Of a DNA stretch of 64,000 nucleotides, positions 25,736 through 33,279 are shown piece after piece; positions within the stretch are counted from its first letter, which is position 1, and each line of letters starts with the position of its first letter. The translations under genes were made by a program, and so were the position numbers. The stretch is from an uncultured Clostridia bacterium (GTDB lineage: Bacteria > Bacillota > Clostridia > Oscillospirales > CAG-382), in assembly GCA_947630765.1 (NCBI GenBank), contig CANRIX010000011.1, positions 18,308 through 82,307 on the forward strand, in the 5' to 3' direction. The notes under the pieces were generated by a model that searched no databases, was not told the origin of the DNA, and saw only the letters and a list, made by a program, of their open reading frames with translations.

Positions 25736-26512
25736 CTACCCCTTCGCAGCGCGGTTGCGCTGCCTCGCCGCTTCAAAAAGCACGACCGCCGCCGCGTTTG
25801 AAACATTGAGGGAATTGATTTTCCCGTACATCGGGATCCCGGTCAGGAAATCGCTCTGCTCCCTGAGCAAACGGGAAACGCCTTCCCCTTCGCTGCCCAG
25901 CAGCAGCGCGATCTTCCCGCGAAAATCCTGTTCTTCGTAGGGCGTTCCGCCCATTTCCACCGCCCAGATCCACACCCCGTGCGCCTTGAGCGTTTCCAGC
26001 GCGGACGCGAGGTTCGCCGTCCGGGCGATCGGCACATGGAACACCGCACCGGCGCTCGCCTTCGCAACCGTCCCGTTGACCCCGACGGCCCGCCGCTTCG
26101 GCAGGATGACCCCGTTCGCCCCGGCGCACTCCGCCGAACGCAGGATCGCCCCGAGGTTGTGCGGGTCGGACACCCCGTCGAGCAGGACGTAAAACGGCTC
26201 CTGCCCGGCTTCTTCGGTTTTTTCCAGCAATTCCTGCACGGAAAGATAGGCGGTCTCCGCCGCGTAGGCGAGCACCCCCTGGTGCGCTCCGCCGCCCGAC
26301 AGGGCGTCCAGCTTGCGCACGTCCGTTTCCAAAAGCGGGACGCCTTTCGCAAGCGCGAGCGCACAGAGCGGCGAAAGCGAGCCGTCCCGCTCCCCGCGTC
26401 GGATCAGCACCCGATCCACCTGCCGTCCGCTTTTGAGCAGTTCCGTCACGGCGTTCCGCCCGATGAACAGGCCGTCCTGCTCGTTCGGGAGTTCCCGTCG
26501 GTTCTTTTCCAT
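25736..26512 (-). CDS. rlmB: 23S rRNA 2'-O-methyltransferase (RlmB/SpoU family)
   Basis: SPOUT-superfamily RNA 2'-O-ribose methyltransferase (258 aa), probably the enzyme for 23S rRNA G2251 or a close TrmH-group paralogue. The N-terminal substrate-binding domain begins DGLFIGRNAVTELLKSGRQV. The knotted SAM-binding motifs are DPHNLGAILRSAECAGANGV, KIALLLGSEGEGVS and NSLNVSNAAAVVLFEAARQR. AGGAAGGGA precedes the ATG. The stop codon abuts the start of the P-type-ATPase-like gene. The family is sure; the exact modified nucleotide is not. Confidence 0.88.
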   Translation of the reverse strand: MEKNRRELPNEQDGLFIGRNAVTELLKSGRQVDRVLIRRGERDGSLSPLCALALAKGVPLLETDVRKLDALSGGGAHQGVLAYAAETAYLSVQELLEKTEEAGQEPFYVLLDGVSDPHNLGAILRSAECAGANGVILPKRRAVGVNGTVAKASAGAVFHVPIARTANLASALETLKAHGVWIWAVEMGGTPYEEQDFRGKIALLLGSEGEGVSRLLREQSDFLTGIPMYGKINSLNVSNAAAVVLFEAARQRNRAAKG

Positions 26513-26550
26513 GTCCGCATTCCCTTCCTATTTATTAAGAGATCGTCCGT

Positions 26551-27060
26551 TCACACCGCACGGTGCAGGTTCGGCGACGCGAGCAGCGCCAGCAGCGCGT
26601 CCAGCCCGAATAGGAAGAACCGCCGCCCGAACTGTTCCTGCAGCACGGCGGAAAATCCCGCACCCGTCCGAACCACCTGCCAGATCACGCCGACGCCGAA
26701 GAACAGCAGAAACGCCGCACACAGCCCGACGAACGTCGCGAGATACGGGTACCGCCGGATCCCCTTCCGCGTCGCGGCGACCACGAACGCGCACAGCAGC
26801 AGCGAAAGCAAGAATCCGCCGCCCCTGCCGAGCAGCACCCCGTACCCGCTCGCAAGTCCCGGGTACACCGGCAGCCAAAGTCCCGCGAACAGGTACAGCC
26901 CCGCCGCGAGCAGCGCGAACATCGGCTCGAGCGTCACGCCGGAGAGCAGCAGCACGGCGACCGCCGGGGACATCCCGCTCACGCTGTATCCGCCGAGCGC
27001 GCAGGCCGCGAACGCGAACACGACCGCCCCGCAGAACTGCCTTGCCGTTTTGTTTTTCAT
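26551..27060 (-). CDS. bioY: BioY-family biotin transporter substrate-binding component
   Basis: Integral membrane S-component (169 aa) of an ECF-type vitamin transporter. Five or six hydrophobic segments are visible, with the BioY-like loop LWLPVYPGLASGYGVLLG and the following GGGFLLSLLL. ATG 27060 (MKNKTARQF) was chosen over an in-frame ATG at 27153 because the Lys-rich start followed directly by a membrane helix is usual for BioY; GGGAG lies upstream. No ECF ATPase or T-component gene is in the window, so it would share a housekeeping module. It lies downstream of a pair of strong hairpins and upstream of rlmB. Confidence 0.8.
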   Translation of the reverse strand: MKNKTARQFCGAVVFAFAACALGGYSVSGMSPAVAVLLLSGVTLEPMFALLAAGLYLFAGLWLPVYPGLASGYGVLLGRGGGFLLSLLLCAFVVAATRKGIRRYPYLATFVGLCAAFLLFFGVGVIWQVVRTGAGFSAVLQEQFGRRFFLFGLDALLALLASPNLHRAV

Positions 27061-27118
27061 GCGCAGCCACTCTCCCTCACAAAACTTTTGCGAATTCTTT
27101 CTCAGAAAACCAGATACA

Positions 27119-27350
27119 TCACGCCCGTTTGCAGGAAACCATACTTTTGCCAAACGTCCATTTTTACACAGCGCAACGCTTGGGCAAACAGGCGGTTCAC
27201 GCCTGTTTGCACGAAACCGAAACCCGTAGTTCCCCCCTTAGCAAACCTTCATACCCCAACACAGCGCAACGCCTGGGCAAACAGGTGCCCCGCACCTGTT
27301 TGCACGAAACCGTAACCGAAGGTTTCCCCTTCATCGAACCTTCATACGGT
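27119..27350. repeat. Direct repeats carrying covarying hairpins upstream of bioY
   Basis: Two units 92 bp apart plus a partial first copy. Each has acagcgcaacgc-tgg followed by an 11-bp stem: gcaaacaggcg/cgcctgtttgc (27184-27210) and gcaaacaggtg/cacctgtttgc (27276-27302). The one change in the stem is compensated in the other arm (G-C to A-T). Each hairpin is followed by acgaaaccg and, later, a(c/a)cttcata. The partial copy near 27119 keeps only the right arm. The 392-bp gap 27061-27452 holds no gene. Confidence 0.75.
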
Positions 27351-27452
27351 TTCAGTATAACATATCCGCAGAAAAAACGCAAGATGCTGTTGACTTTTTT
27401 TTGCGAACAATTTATAATGAATGGGAAGAAAAGCGAAAGGAAGTTTTTCCCG

Positions 27453-28826
27453 ATGTCCGTCACCTATTCCGCCGGGTGCGACCCGAACGCCATACAAGCC
27501 TACCTCGACCGGGCGAAACGCGCCGGCGCGACCCTGCGCGGCTTCCGGCTCTACCGCAAGGGCGAAACGGCGTCCGCCGACCTCGCCCCCTACCGCCCGG
27601 ACGACCGGCAGCACCTCTATTCCCTCTCGAAGTCCTTCACGTCCGTCGCCGTCGGCATCGCGCAGGACTGCGGGCTGCTGCGGACGGACGAGCGGATGCT
27701 CGACCTCTTCCCGGAATGCGCTCCGCCGGAAATCTCGGAGAACCTCGCCGCAATGACGCTCGGCGACGTGCTTTCCATGCAGTCCGGCCACGAGGTCTGC
27801 CACCTCGACAAGATGCGGTTTTCCGAAAACGCGGTCAGGACCTTCCTCGCCATGCCGGTGGTGTACAAGCCCGGCACGCGGTTCGTCTATTCGACCGGGG
27901 GGACCTGCGTCTGCGGTGCGGCGGTCGAGAAACGCGCCGGTATGCCGTTTGCGGACTTCCTGCAAACCTACCTGTTCGACAAGCTGGACATCCCCCGCCC
28001 GCGGGCGGTCTGCACGGCGGACGGTCACCACTGCGGCGGAATCGGCATGTACCTGTCGGTGGACGAGGTCTACCGATTCGGGCAAATGCTGCTGGCGGGC
28101 GGCGTGTACGGCGGCGAACGCATCGTCAGCGAAGCATACCTCCGCAAGGCGACCTCCCGCGTCGCCGACACGACCGACGACGGCTCCGAGGACTGGAACG
28201 TCGGGTACGGCTACCAATTCTGGCGCAACGCCCGCGGGGGCTTCCGCGGGGACGGCGCGTTCGGGCAGCTGTGCGTCGTCCTGCCGGAGGAGGACACGCT
28301 GTTCGTCCAATTCGCCGAACTCGGCAGTATGCAGGCGGAACTCACGTCCATCTACGAACTGCTGGACGAGATCTGCGAAAAACCGTCCAAGCCCTGCGTC
28401 GGCGGATTTGCGGACGTCCATTCCCCCCTGCCCGGCGGGCGGTTTGAACCGAAAACCTACGCGTTCGCGCCCAATCCGGCGGGCGTCCGCGCGGCGACGC
28501 TGACCGTCGGCGGGGACGGCGTGCTGACCGTGCGGTTCGATACGGACTACGGCGTGCAGCTGCTTCGCGCCGGCGGCGGAACATGGACGGAGAGCGCGCC
28601 GATGCTCAAGCTCTGCCGCCCGTCCATTTCCCAGCTCGACCCGCATTACGGCTGGATCGAAACGTTGCGCCTGCGGTCCTCCTTCGCCGTCGAAGGGGAT
28701 GCGGTCCGCGTCGTCTGCCGCCACGGCGACGCCCCGCACACCCAGACGCTGCTCTTTTCCCCGGACGCCCTGCGCCTGACCGTCAACGTCGGCGACCAGC
28801 CGGTCGGCGAACTGCGGGGACGCTGA
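27453..28826 (+). CDS. Serine hydrolase of the beta-lactamase/class C family
   Basis: Penicillin-binding-like serine hydrolase (457 aa). The SxxK motif is in LYSLSKSFTSVAVG (near residue 63), the YxN-equivalent in FVYSTGGTCVCGAAVEKRAG (near 150, YST instead of YxN), and a HxG-like third block is less clear. No signal peptide is visible, so it is probably cytoplasmic or non-classically exported. The C-terminal 110 residues form an extra beta-rich domain (ATLTVGGDGVLTVRFDTDYG). ATG 27453 was chosen; an in-frame ATG at 27417 would add 12 residues. It is one base from the following U32 gene and probably co-transcribed with it. Substrate unknown; esterase, peptidase or D-Ala peptidase are all possible. 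Confidence 0.82.
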   Translation: MSVTYSAGCDPNAIQAYLDRAKRAGATLRGFRLYRKGETASADLAPYRPDDRQHLYSLSKSFTSVAVGIAQDCGLLRTDERMLDLFPECAPPEISENLAAMTLGDVLSMQSGHEVCHLDKMRFSENAVRTFLAMPVVYKPGTRFVYSTGGTCVCGAAVEKRAGMPFADFLQTYLFDKLDIPRPRAVCTADGHHCGGIGMYLSVDEVYRFGQMLLAGGVYGGERIVSEAYLRKATSRVADTTDDGSEDWNVGYGYQFWRNARGGFRGDGAFGQLCVVLPEEDTLFVQFAELGSMQAELTSIYELLDEICEKPSKPCVGGFADVHSPLPGGRFEPKTYAFAPNPAGVRAATLTVGGDGVLTVRFDTDYGVQLLRAGGGTWTESAPMLKLCRPSISQLDPHYGWIETLRLRSSFAVEGDAVRVVCRHGDAPHTQTLLFSPDALRLTVNVGDQPVGELRGR

Positions 28827-28827
28827 T

Positions 28828-30594
28828 ATGGCGCTGCTGCTTGCACCCGCCGGAAGCCCGGAAGCCCTGCGTGCCGCCATCGACGCGGGGGCGGACGAGG
28901 TCTACCTCGGCGGGCTTCGGTTCAATGCCCGTGCCGGGGCCAAGAATTTCACGCGGGAACAGCTCGTCGACGCCGGTCGGCTCTGCCGGGACGCGCACGT
29001 CCGCCTGCTGTACGCCCTCAATACGCTCTTTTTCGACCGCGAACTGCCGGACGCGCTCGCCGAAGCGGATTTCCTGCAAAGGGAAGTCCGCCCGGACGCG
29101 TATATCCTCCAGGACCTCGGGCTGGCGAAACTTCTGAAGGAGAAGTACCCCGACGCCGTCCTGCACGCGAGCACGCAGCTTCGCGTCCATTCGTCCGCCG
29201 GCGGGAAACTGCTGCGGGAGCTCGGCTTTTCGCGGGTCGTGCTCGCCCGCGAGATGGCGCGGGAGGAGATCGCGTCGTTCGTGCGGGACGCGGGGGTGGA
29301 CAGCGAGGTGTTCGTCCACGGGGCGCTTTGCGTATGCGAGAGCGGCGGGTGCCTGTTTTCCGCCATGGTCGGCAAGCGGAGCGGCAACCGGGGGGAGTGC
29401 GCCCAGCCCTGCCGCCTGCCCTACCGGGGCGCGGAGCCCTACCCCCTTTCGCTGCGGGACAATTGCCTCGCGCCGGTGCTGGAGGACCTGTGTTCCCTCG
29501 GCGTGACGGCGCTCAAGATCGAAGGGCGCATGAAGTCCCCCGATTACGTCTACACGGTCACGTCCTGCTACCGCCGCCTGCTCGACGAGCACCGCCCCCC
29601 GACGGACGCGGAGCTCCGCACCCTGCGGGAAACCTTCTCCCGCACCGGCTTCACCGACGGCTACTACACGCGCAAGCTCGGCGACGGGATGTTCGGCGTC
29701 CGCCGGGAGCAGGACGTCCGCGCCACGCACGGGCAATCCCCGCGTCCCCGCGTCCCTGCGCCGCCCCGCCCAGTGCGCGAGCCGGAATCTCCGCTTCCGT
29801 TCGTCCCGCCGCACCGCACGCCTGCCCGTCCCCTGCCGCCGAAGGAGCAGCTCGGATACGTCGCACGGTTTGAAGGCGTGTTTCCGCCGTCCTTCGCCGG
29901 GTTTGCGGACGCGAACCGGCTGGACTTGCCGCTCTGGCGGCTGGAACAGGCGGAAATCGCAGGCTTGGAGGAAAAAATCAGCCTGTTCCTGCCCCGCGTC
30001 GTATTCGACCGCGAGGAAGCGGACGTCCGCCGCCTGCTGCGGCACGCATGGGACCGCGGTGTGCGCCGCGTGACCCTGCCGTCGCTTTCCCTGCTCCCGC
30101 TGGTCGAAGGGTTCACCCTGCACGGGGACTACCCGCTCAATATTTCCAACCGCGAAACGGTGCATCTGCTCGCCGGATACGGCTTTTCCTCGCTGTTCCT
30201 CTCGCCGGAGGCGGACGAAACGGCGTTCGGCTTCACGCCGGTCGCGCTCGAAACGCTCGGCTACGGGCGCGTCCCGCTCATGCACACGGAGAACTGCATC
30301 GTCCGCCGGGTCAACGGGAAGTGCCCCCCACGCAAGGACGGAACGCTCTGCGAAGCGACGCTGACCGACCGCGTCGGCGCGTCCTTCCCGGTCCTTCGCG
30401 CCTACGGGCACCGCAGTCAGCTCTACAATTCCCTGCCGACCTACCGGCTCGACCGCCGCAAGGCGCTCAAAAAGAGCGGCGTCGGTCTGCTGACCCTGCT
30501 GTTCACGACGGAAACGCCGGACGAAATGTTCGCCGTCCGCGAACGGTTTATGACTTCCGCTCCGCCGGACGGAATACCGTTTACTCGGAGATAA
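28828..30594 (+). CDS. U32 family peptidase / RlhA-type protein
   Basis: U32 family protein (588 aa). The N-terminal domain has LLAPAGSPEALRAAIDAGAD, VYLGGLRFNARAGAKNF and the signature EVFVHGALCVCESGGCLFSA, followed by GNRGECAQPCRLPY with its cysteines, as in members that bind an Fe-S cluster. C-terminal cysteine-containing blocks include MHTENCIVRRVNGKCPP. Family members include collagenase-like peptidases and the rRNA/tRNA hydroxylation enzymes RlhA and TrhP, so an RNA-modification role is at least as likely as peptidase. A Pro-rich linker of about 40 residues lies near residue 305. It starts one base after the serine hydrolase stop. Confidence 0.88.
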   Translation: MALLLAPAGSPEALRAAIDAGADEVYLGGLRFNARAGAKNFTREQLVDAGRLCRDAHVRLLYALNTLFFDRELPDALAEADFLQREVRPDAYILQDLGLAKLLKEKYPDAVLHASTQLRVHSSAGGKLLRELGFSRVVLAREMAREEIASFVRDAGVDSEVFVHGALCVCESGGCLFSAMVGKRSGNRGECAQPCRLPYRGAEPYPLSLRDNCLAPVLEDLCSLGVTALKIEGRMKSPDYVYTVTSCYRRLLDEHRPPTDAELRTLRETFSRTGFTDGYYTRKLGDGMFGVRREQDVRATHGQSPRPRVPAPPRPVREPESPLPFVPPHRTPARPLPPKEQLGYVARFEGVFPPSFAGFADANRLDLPLWRLEQAEIAGLEEKISLFLPRVVFDREEADVRRLLRHAWDRGVRRVTLPSLSLLPLVEGFTLHGDYPLNISNRETVHLLAGYGFSSLFLSPEADETAFGFTPVALETLGYGRVPLMHTENCIVRRVNGKCPPRKDGTLCEATLTDRVGASFPVLRAYGHRSQLYNSLPTYRLDRRKALKKSGVGLLTLLFTTETPDEMFAVRERFMTSAPPDGIPFTRR

Positions 30595-30793
30595 AAACGC
30601 CTACTATATAATAAATGAAGGAAAACGGGGCGACCGCCGCCGTTCCGGCGAAAAAAACCGTAAAAACCGCAAAAATTTCGCCGAAAGGGCTTCCCTTTTG
30701 CCGGGAAAGGTGATATACTGTACTGTCCGCGAAAAAAAGCCCCGCGCCTGCGGGCGGGAGCGGAACGCGGAAACTTCGGAAAGGAGTCGGGTT

Positions 30794-32188
30794 TTGGGAA
30801 TGAAGCTGACGATGGAACAGTTGCGGGGGTACCGCCGCGTCTACCTGATCGGCATCGGCGGGGTGAGTATGTCCGCCCTCGCGCTGATGCTGGCGGAAAA
30901 GGGGTTTGAGGTGCGGGGGTACGACCGAACCGAATCCCACGTGCTGGACGCCCTGCGGAAGGCGGGCATCCGGGTCTGGCTGGAGGACGACCCGAGGGCG
31001 TTCGACGGGGTGGATCTGGTCTGCTTCACGGCCGCCGTCGGGGAGGAGCACCCGCAGATGCGCTTGGCGCGTTCGTGCGGCGCACGGGTGGTGTCCCGAG
31101 CGGAGCTGCTCGGCTGCATCGGCTCGTCCTACCCCTGCTCGGTCGCCGTCGCCGGGACGCACGGCAAATCCACGACGACCGGGATGCTCGCCCACCTGCT
31201 GCTCGCGTCCCCGGGGTTCGACCCGACCGTCGCCGTCGGGGCGGTCCTGCCCGAGATCGGCGCCGCCTACCGTATCGGCAAGGGACCGCAGTTCGTGTAC
31301 GAAGCCTGCGAATACAAGGACAGCTTCCTGTCCTTCTTCCCGACCGTCGCCGTCGCGCTCAACATCGAACTGGACCACACGGACTACTTCCGCTCCATGG
31401 AACAGATGGTTTCCTCCTTCCGGCAGTTCTTCCGCAACGCCGGACCGGGCGGGACCTGCGTCTACAACCTCGACTGCGAAAACTGCCGCCTCGCGTCGGA
31501 CGGCGCCATGGGGAAAACCGTCGCGTTCAGCGCGTCCGGCGACGAGCGTGCGGACTACTACGCCAAAAACGTGACGCTCGAACGCGGCTTTGCGCGCTTC
31601 GACGTGTACACGCAAAGCGGGCGGTTCCTCCGCGCCGAGCTCGCCGTGCCGGGACTGCACAACGTGTCGAACGCCCTCGCGGCGATCGCCGCCGGGGTGC
31701 TGTGCGGATTGACGGCGGAGCAGATTTCCGAAGGGTTAAGGACCTACCGGGGCGTCGGCAGACGGTTTGAATACCTCGGCGACTGGAACGGCGCGAAGCT
31801 GTACGACGATTACGCCCACCACCCCGCCGAGATCCGCGCCACGCTCGCGACCGCCCGCGCCATCGCGGGGGACGGGCGGGTGGTCTGCGTATTCCAGCCG
31901 CACAATTATTCCCGCCTGCGGGACCTGTACGGCGAATTCCGCACCGCCTTCGCCGACGCGGACGTGCTGATCCTGCTGCGGCTGTACGCCGCCCGCGAAG
32001 CGGCGGGGACCGAGGTTTCCGCCGAGCGGCTCGCGCACGAGCTCGGCGCCGTCTACCTCGACGACAAGGAGCAGATCCCCGCCTGCCTCGCCGAAACCGT
32101 CCGTCCCGGGGACACGGTCCTGCTCGTCGGGGCGGGCGACATCGGGAATATGACGGAAAAATTCAAAAATTCCGTCAAAATGTCTTGA
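30794..32188 (+). CDS. murC: UDP-N-acetylmuramate--L-alanine ligase
   Basis: Mur ligase (464 aa) that adds L-Ala to UDP-MurNAc in the cytoplasm. Signatures: YLIGIGGVSMSALALML (N-terminal Rossmann-like domain), AGTHGKSTTTGMLAHLL (ATP P-loop, near 120), EACEYKDSFL, LNIELDHTDYF and the C-terminal YDDYAHHPAEIRATL and VFQPHNYSR. TTG 30794 was chosen because AAGGAG lies seven bases upstream; ATG 30800, two codons later, is the alternative. It is not next to the other mur genes. Its stop codon overlaps the rpmB promoter. Confidence 0.95.
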   Translation: MGMKLTMEQLRGYRRVYLIGIGGVSMSALALMLAEKGFEVRGYDRTESHVLDALRKAGIRVWLEDDPRAFDGVDLVCFTAAVGEEHPQMRLARSCGARVVSRAELLGCIGSSYPCSVAVAGTHGKSTTTGMLAHLLLASPGFDPTVAVGAVLPEIGAAYRIGKGPQFVYEACEYKDSFLSFFPTVAVALNIELDHTDYFRSMEQMVSSFRQFFRNAGPGGTCVYNLDCENCRLASDGAMGKTVAFSASGDERADYYAKNVTLERGFARFDVYTQSGRFLRAELAVPGLHNVSNALAAIAAGVLCGLTAEQISEGLRTYRGVGRRFEYLGDWNGAKLYDDYAHHPAEIRATLATARAIAGDGRVVCVFQPHNYSRLRDLYGEFRTAFADADVLILLRLYAAREAAGTEVSAERLAHELGAVYLDDKEQIPACLAETVRPGDTVLLVGAGDIGNMTEKFKNSVKMS

Positions 32189-32213
32189 CAAAGCCGAAAA
32201 AATGTTGTATACT
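32185..32213 (+). promoter_or_regulatory. Sigma-A promoter of rpmB
   Basis: TTGACA (32185-32190), 17-bp spacer, TATACT (32208-32213). The -35 box overlaps the murC stop codon. Confidence 0.87.
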
Positions 32214-32257
32214 TAATCGTTCGCGAAGATTATGAAGCACTTTGGAGGTGTAACGAT

Positions 32258-32446
32258 ATGGCAAAATGCAGCGTTTGCGGGAAAGGGCTTTCCTTCGGGC
32301 ACAACGTGTCCCATTCCAACCGCAAGACCGCGAGGACCTGGAAGGCGAATATCCGCAAGGTCAATGCCGTGGTCAACGGCTCGAAGAAGAAGGTCTCCGT
32401 TTGCTCCCGCTGCCTGAGAAGCGGAAAGGTCACGAGAGCCGTCTGA
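32258..32446 (+). CDS. rpmB: 50S ribosomal protein L28
   Basis: Large-subunit ribosomal protein L28 (62 aa). The N-terminus AKCSVCGKGLSFGHNVSHSN and the C-terminal CSRCLRSGKVTRAV supply a C-x2-C pair at each end, the zinc-ribbon form of L28. TTGGAGGTG lies six bases before ATG. The gene is monocistronic with its own strong promoter. Confidence 0.95.
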   Translation: MAKCSVCGKGLSFGHNVSHSNRKTARTWKANIRKVNAVVNGSKKKVSVCSRCLRSGKVTRAV

Positions 32447-32518
32447 CGGTTCCCGTCCATGCTTTCAACCCAAAGGGAATCGGGCCGTTCGCCTTCGCGA
32501 TGCGGTTCGGTTTTTCTT

Positions 32519-33091
32519 TTATTTCCGCCGTTCGTCCGCGAGCAGGGCGTAATGCCGCACGGTGCGGTACGCCCCCTTGACCCAGAGCGAGCGCACCGAC
32601 GCCCCTTCGAAGCGAAAACCGTGCCGCAGGGCGAACGCTTCCGACGGGCGGTTGCCCTCGAGGATACGCAGGGCGGCGCGGTGCGCACCGAGCCTGCCGA
32701 ACACCTCGTCCAGCACCGCCTCGAACGCTTCGTCCATGTACCCTTTCCCCCAGTAGTCCGGCGAAAGCACGTACCCGAGCTCGCAGGTGCCGTTGGCGAG
32801 GTCGACCGCTTCGACCCCGCAGGTGCCGACGATCTTCCCGCTTTCCCGCAGGGCGACGCCCCAGTCCGCGTGCAGCCCCTTGCGGTAGCGGCGGGACAGG
32901 TATTCGAGGTAGCCCTTCGTTTCCTGCAGATTCAGGTGGGGCGTCCAGAGCAGGTACTTCGCGACCTCTTCCCGGCTCGCGTAGGCGTTGACGTCGTAAA
33001 CGTCCGCGACGCGCAGCTTCCGCAGGGTCAGCCGTTCGGTTTTCAGCTCCGGCAGGTCGCCGAAGTAGCGTCTGTATGCAGCGTCGTCCAT
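32519..33091 (-). CDS. GNAT acetyltransferase, RimJ/RimL-like
   Basis: GNAT acetyltransferase (190 aa) of the RimJ/RimL/SpeG-like group: LKTERLTLRKLRVAD at the N-terminus, CELGYVLSPDYWGKGYMDEA (motif A with the pyrophosphate loop) and ALRILEGNRPSEAFALRHGF (motif B). ATG 33091 was chosen because GAAGGGA lies seven bases upstream; an in-frame ATG at 33133 exists without a good site. The substrate is probably a protein N-terminus or small amine by family, but it is not known. It is convergent with rpmB. Confidence 0.85.
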   Translation of the reverse strand: MDDAAYRRYFGDLPELKTERLTLRKLRVADVYDVNAYASREEVAKYLLWTPHLNLQETKGYLEYLSRRYRKGLHADWGVALRESGKIVGTCGVEAVDLANGTCELGYVLSPDYWGKGYMDEAFEAVLDEVFGRLGAHRAALRILEGNRPSEAFALRHGFRFEGASVRSLWVKGAYRTVRHYALLADERRK

Positions 33092-33193
33092 ATCCGTGTC
33101 CCTTCTTTCGTGGTCGTGCATATAGTATATCACAAATTTTCGGATTATGCAATATCCATAGTTTTTTGAATAAGATATTGACAGATTCAGCGC

Positions 33194-33222
33194 TTGACAA
33201 TTCGCGAAAACTATTGTATAAT
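33194..33222 (+). promoter_or_regulatory. Consensus sigma-A promoter of the solute-binding-like lipoprotein gene
   Basis: TTGACA (33194-33199), 17-bp spacer, TATAAT (33217-33222): both hexamers perfect. Confidence 0.88.
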
Positions 33223-33279
33223 GAAGTCAGTTATGGGAATCTGTCTATTGGGATACCCGCCCATTCAGGAGGTTTGATT

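Noticed and set aside
23120..25801. Long plus-strand open frame opposite the P-type-ATPase-like gene
   Set aside because: Antisense shadow of a high-GC gene; low-complexity Arg/Glu/Gln composition and no ribosome-binding site. The minus-strand gene has membrane helices and family motifs.
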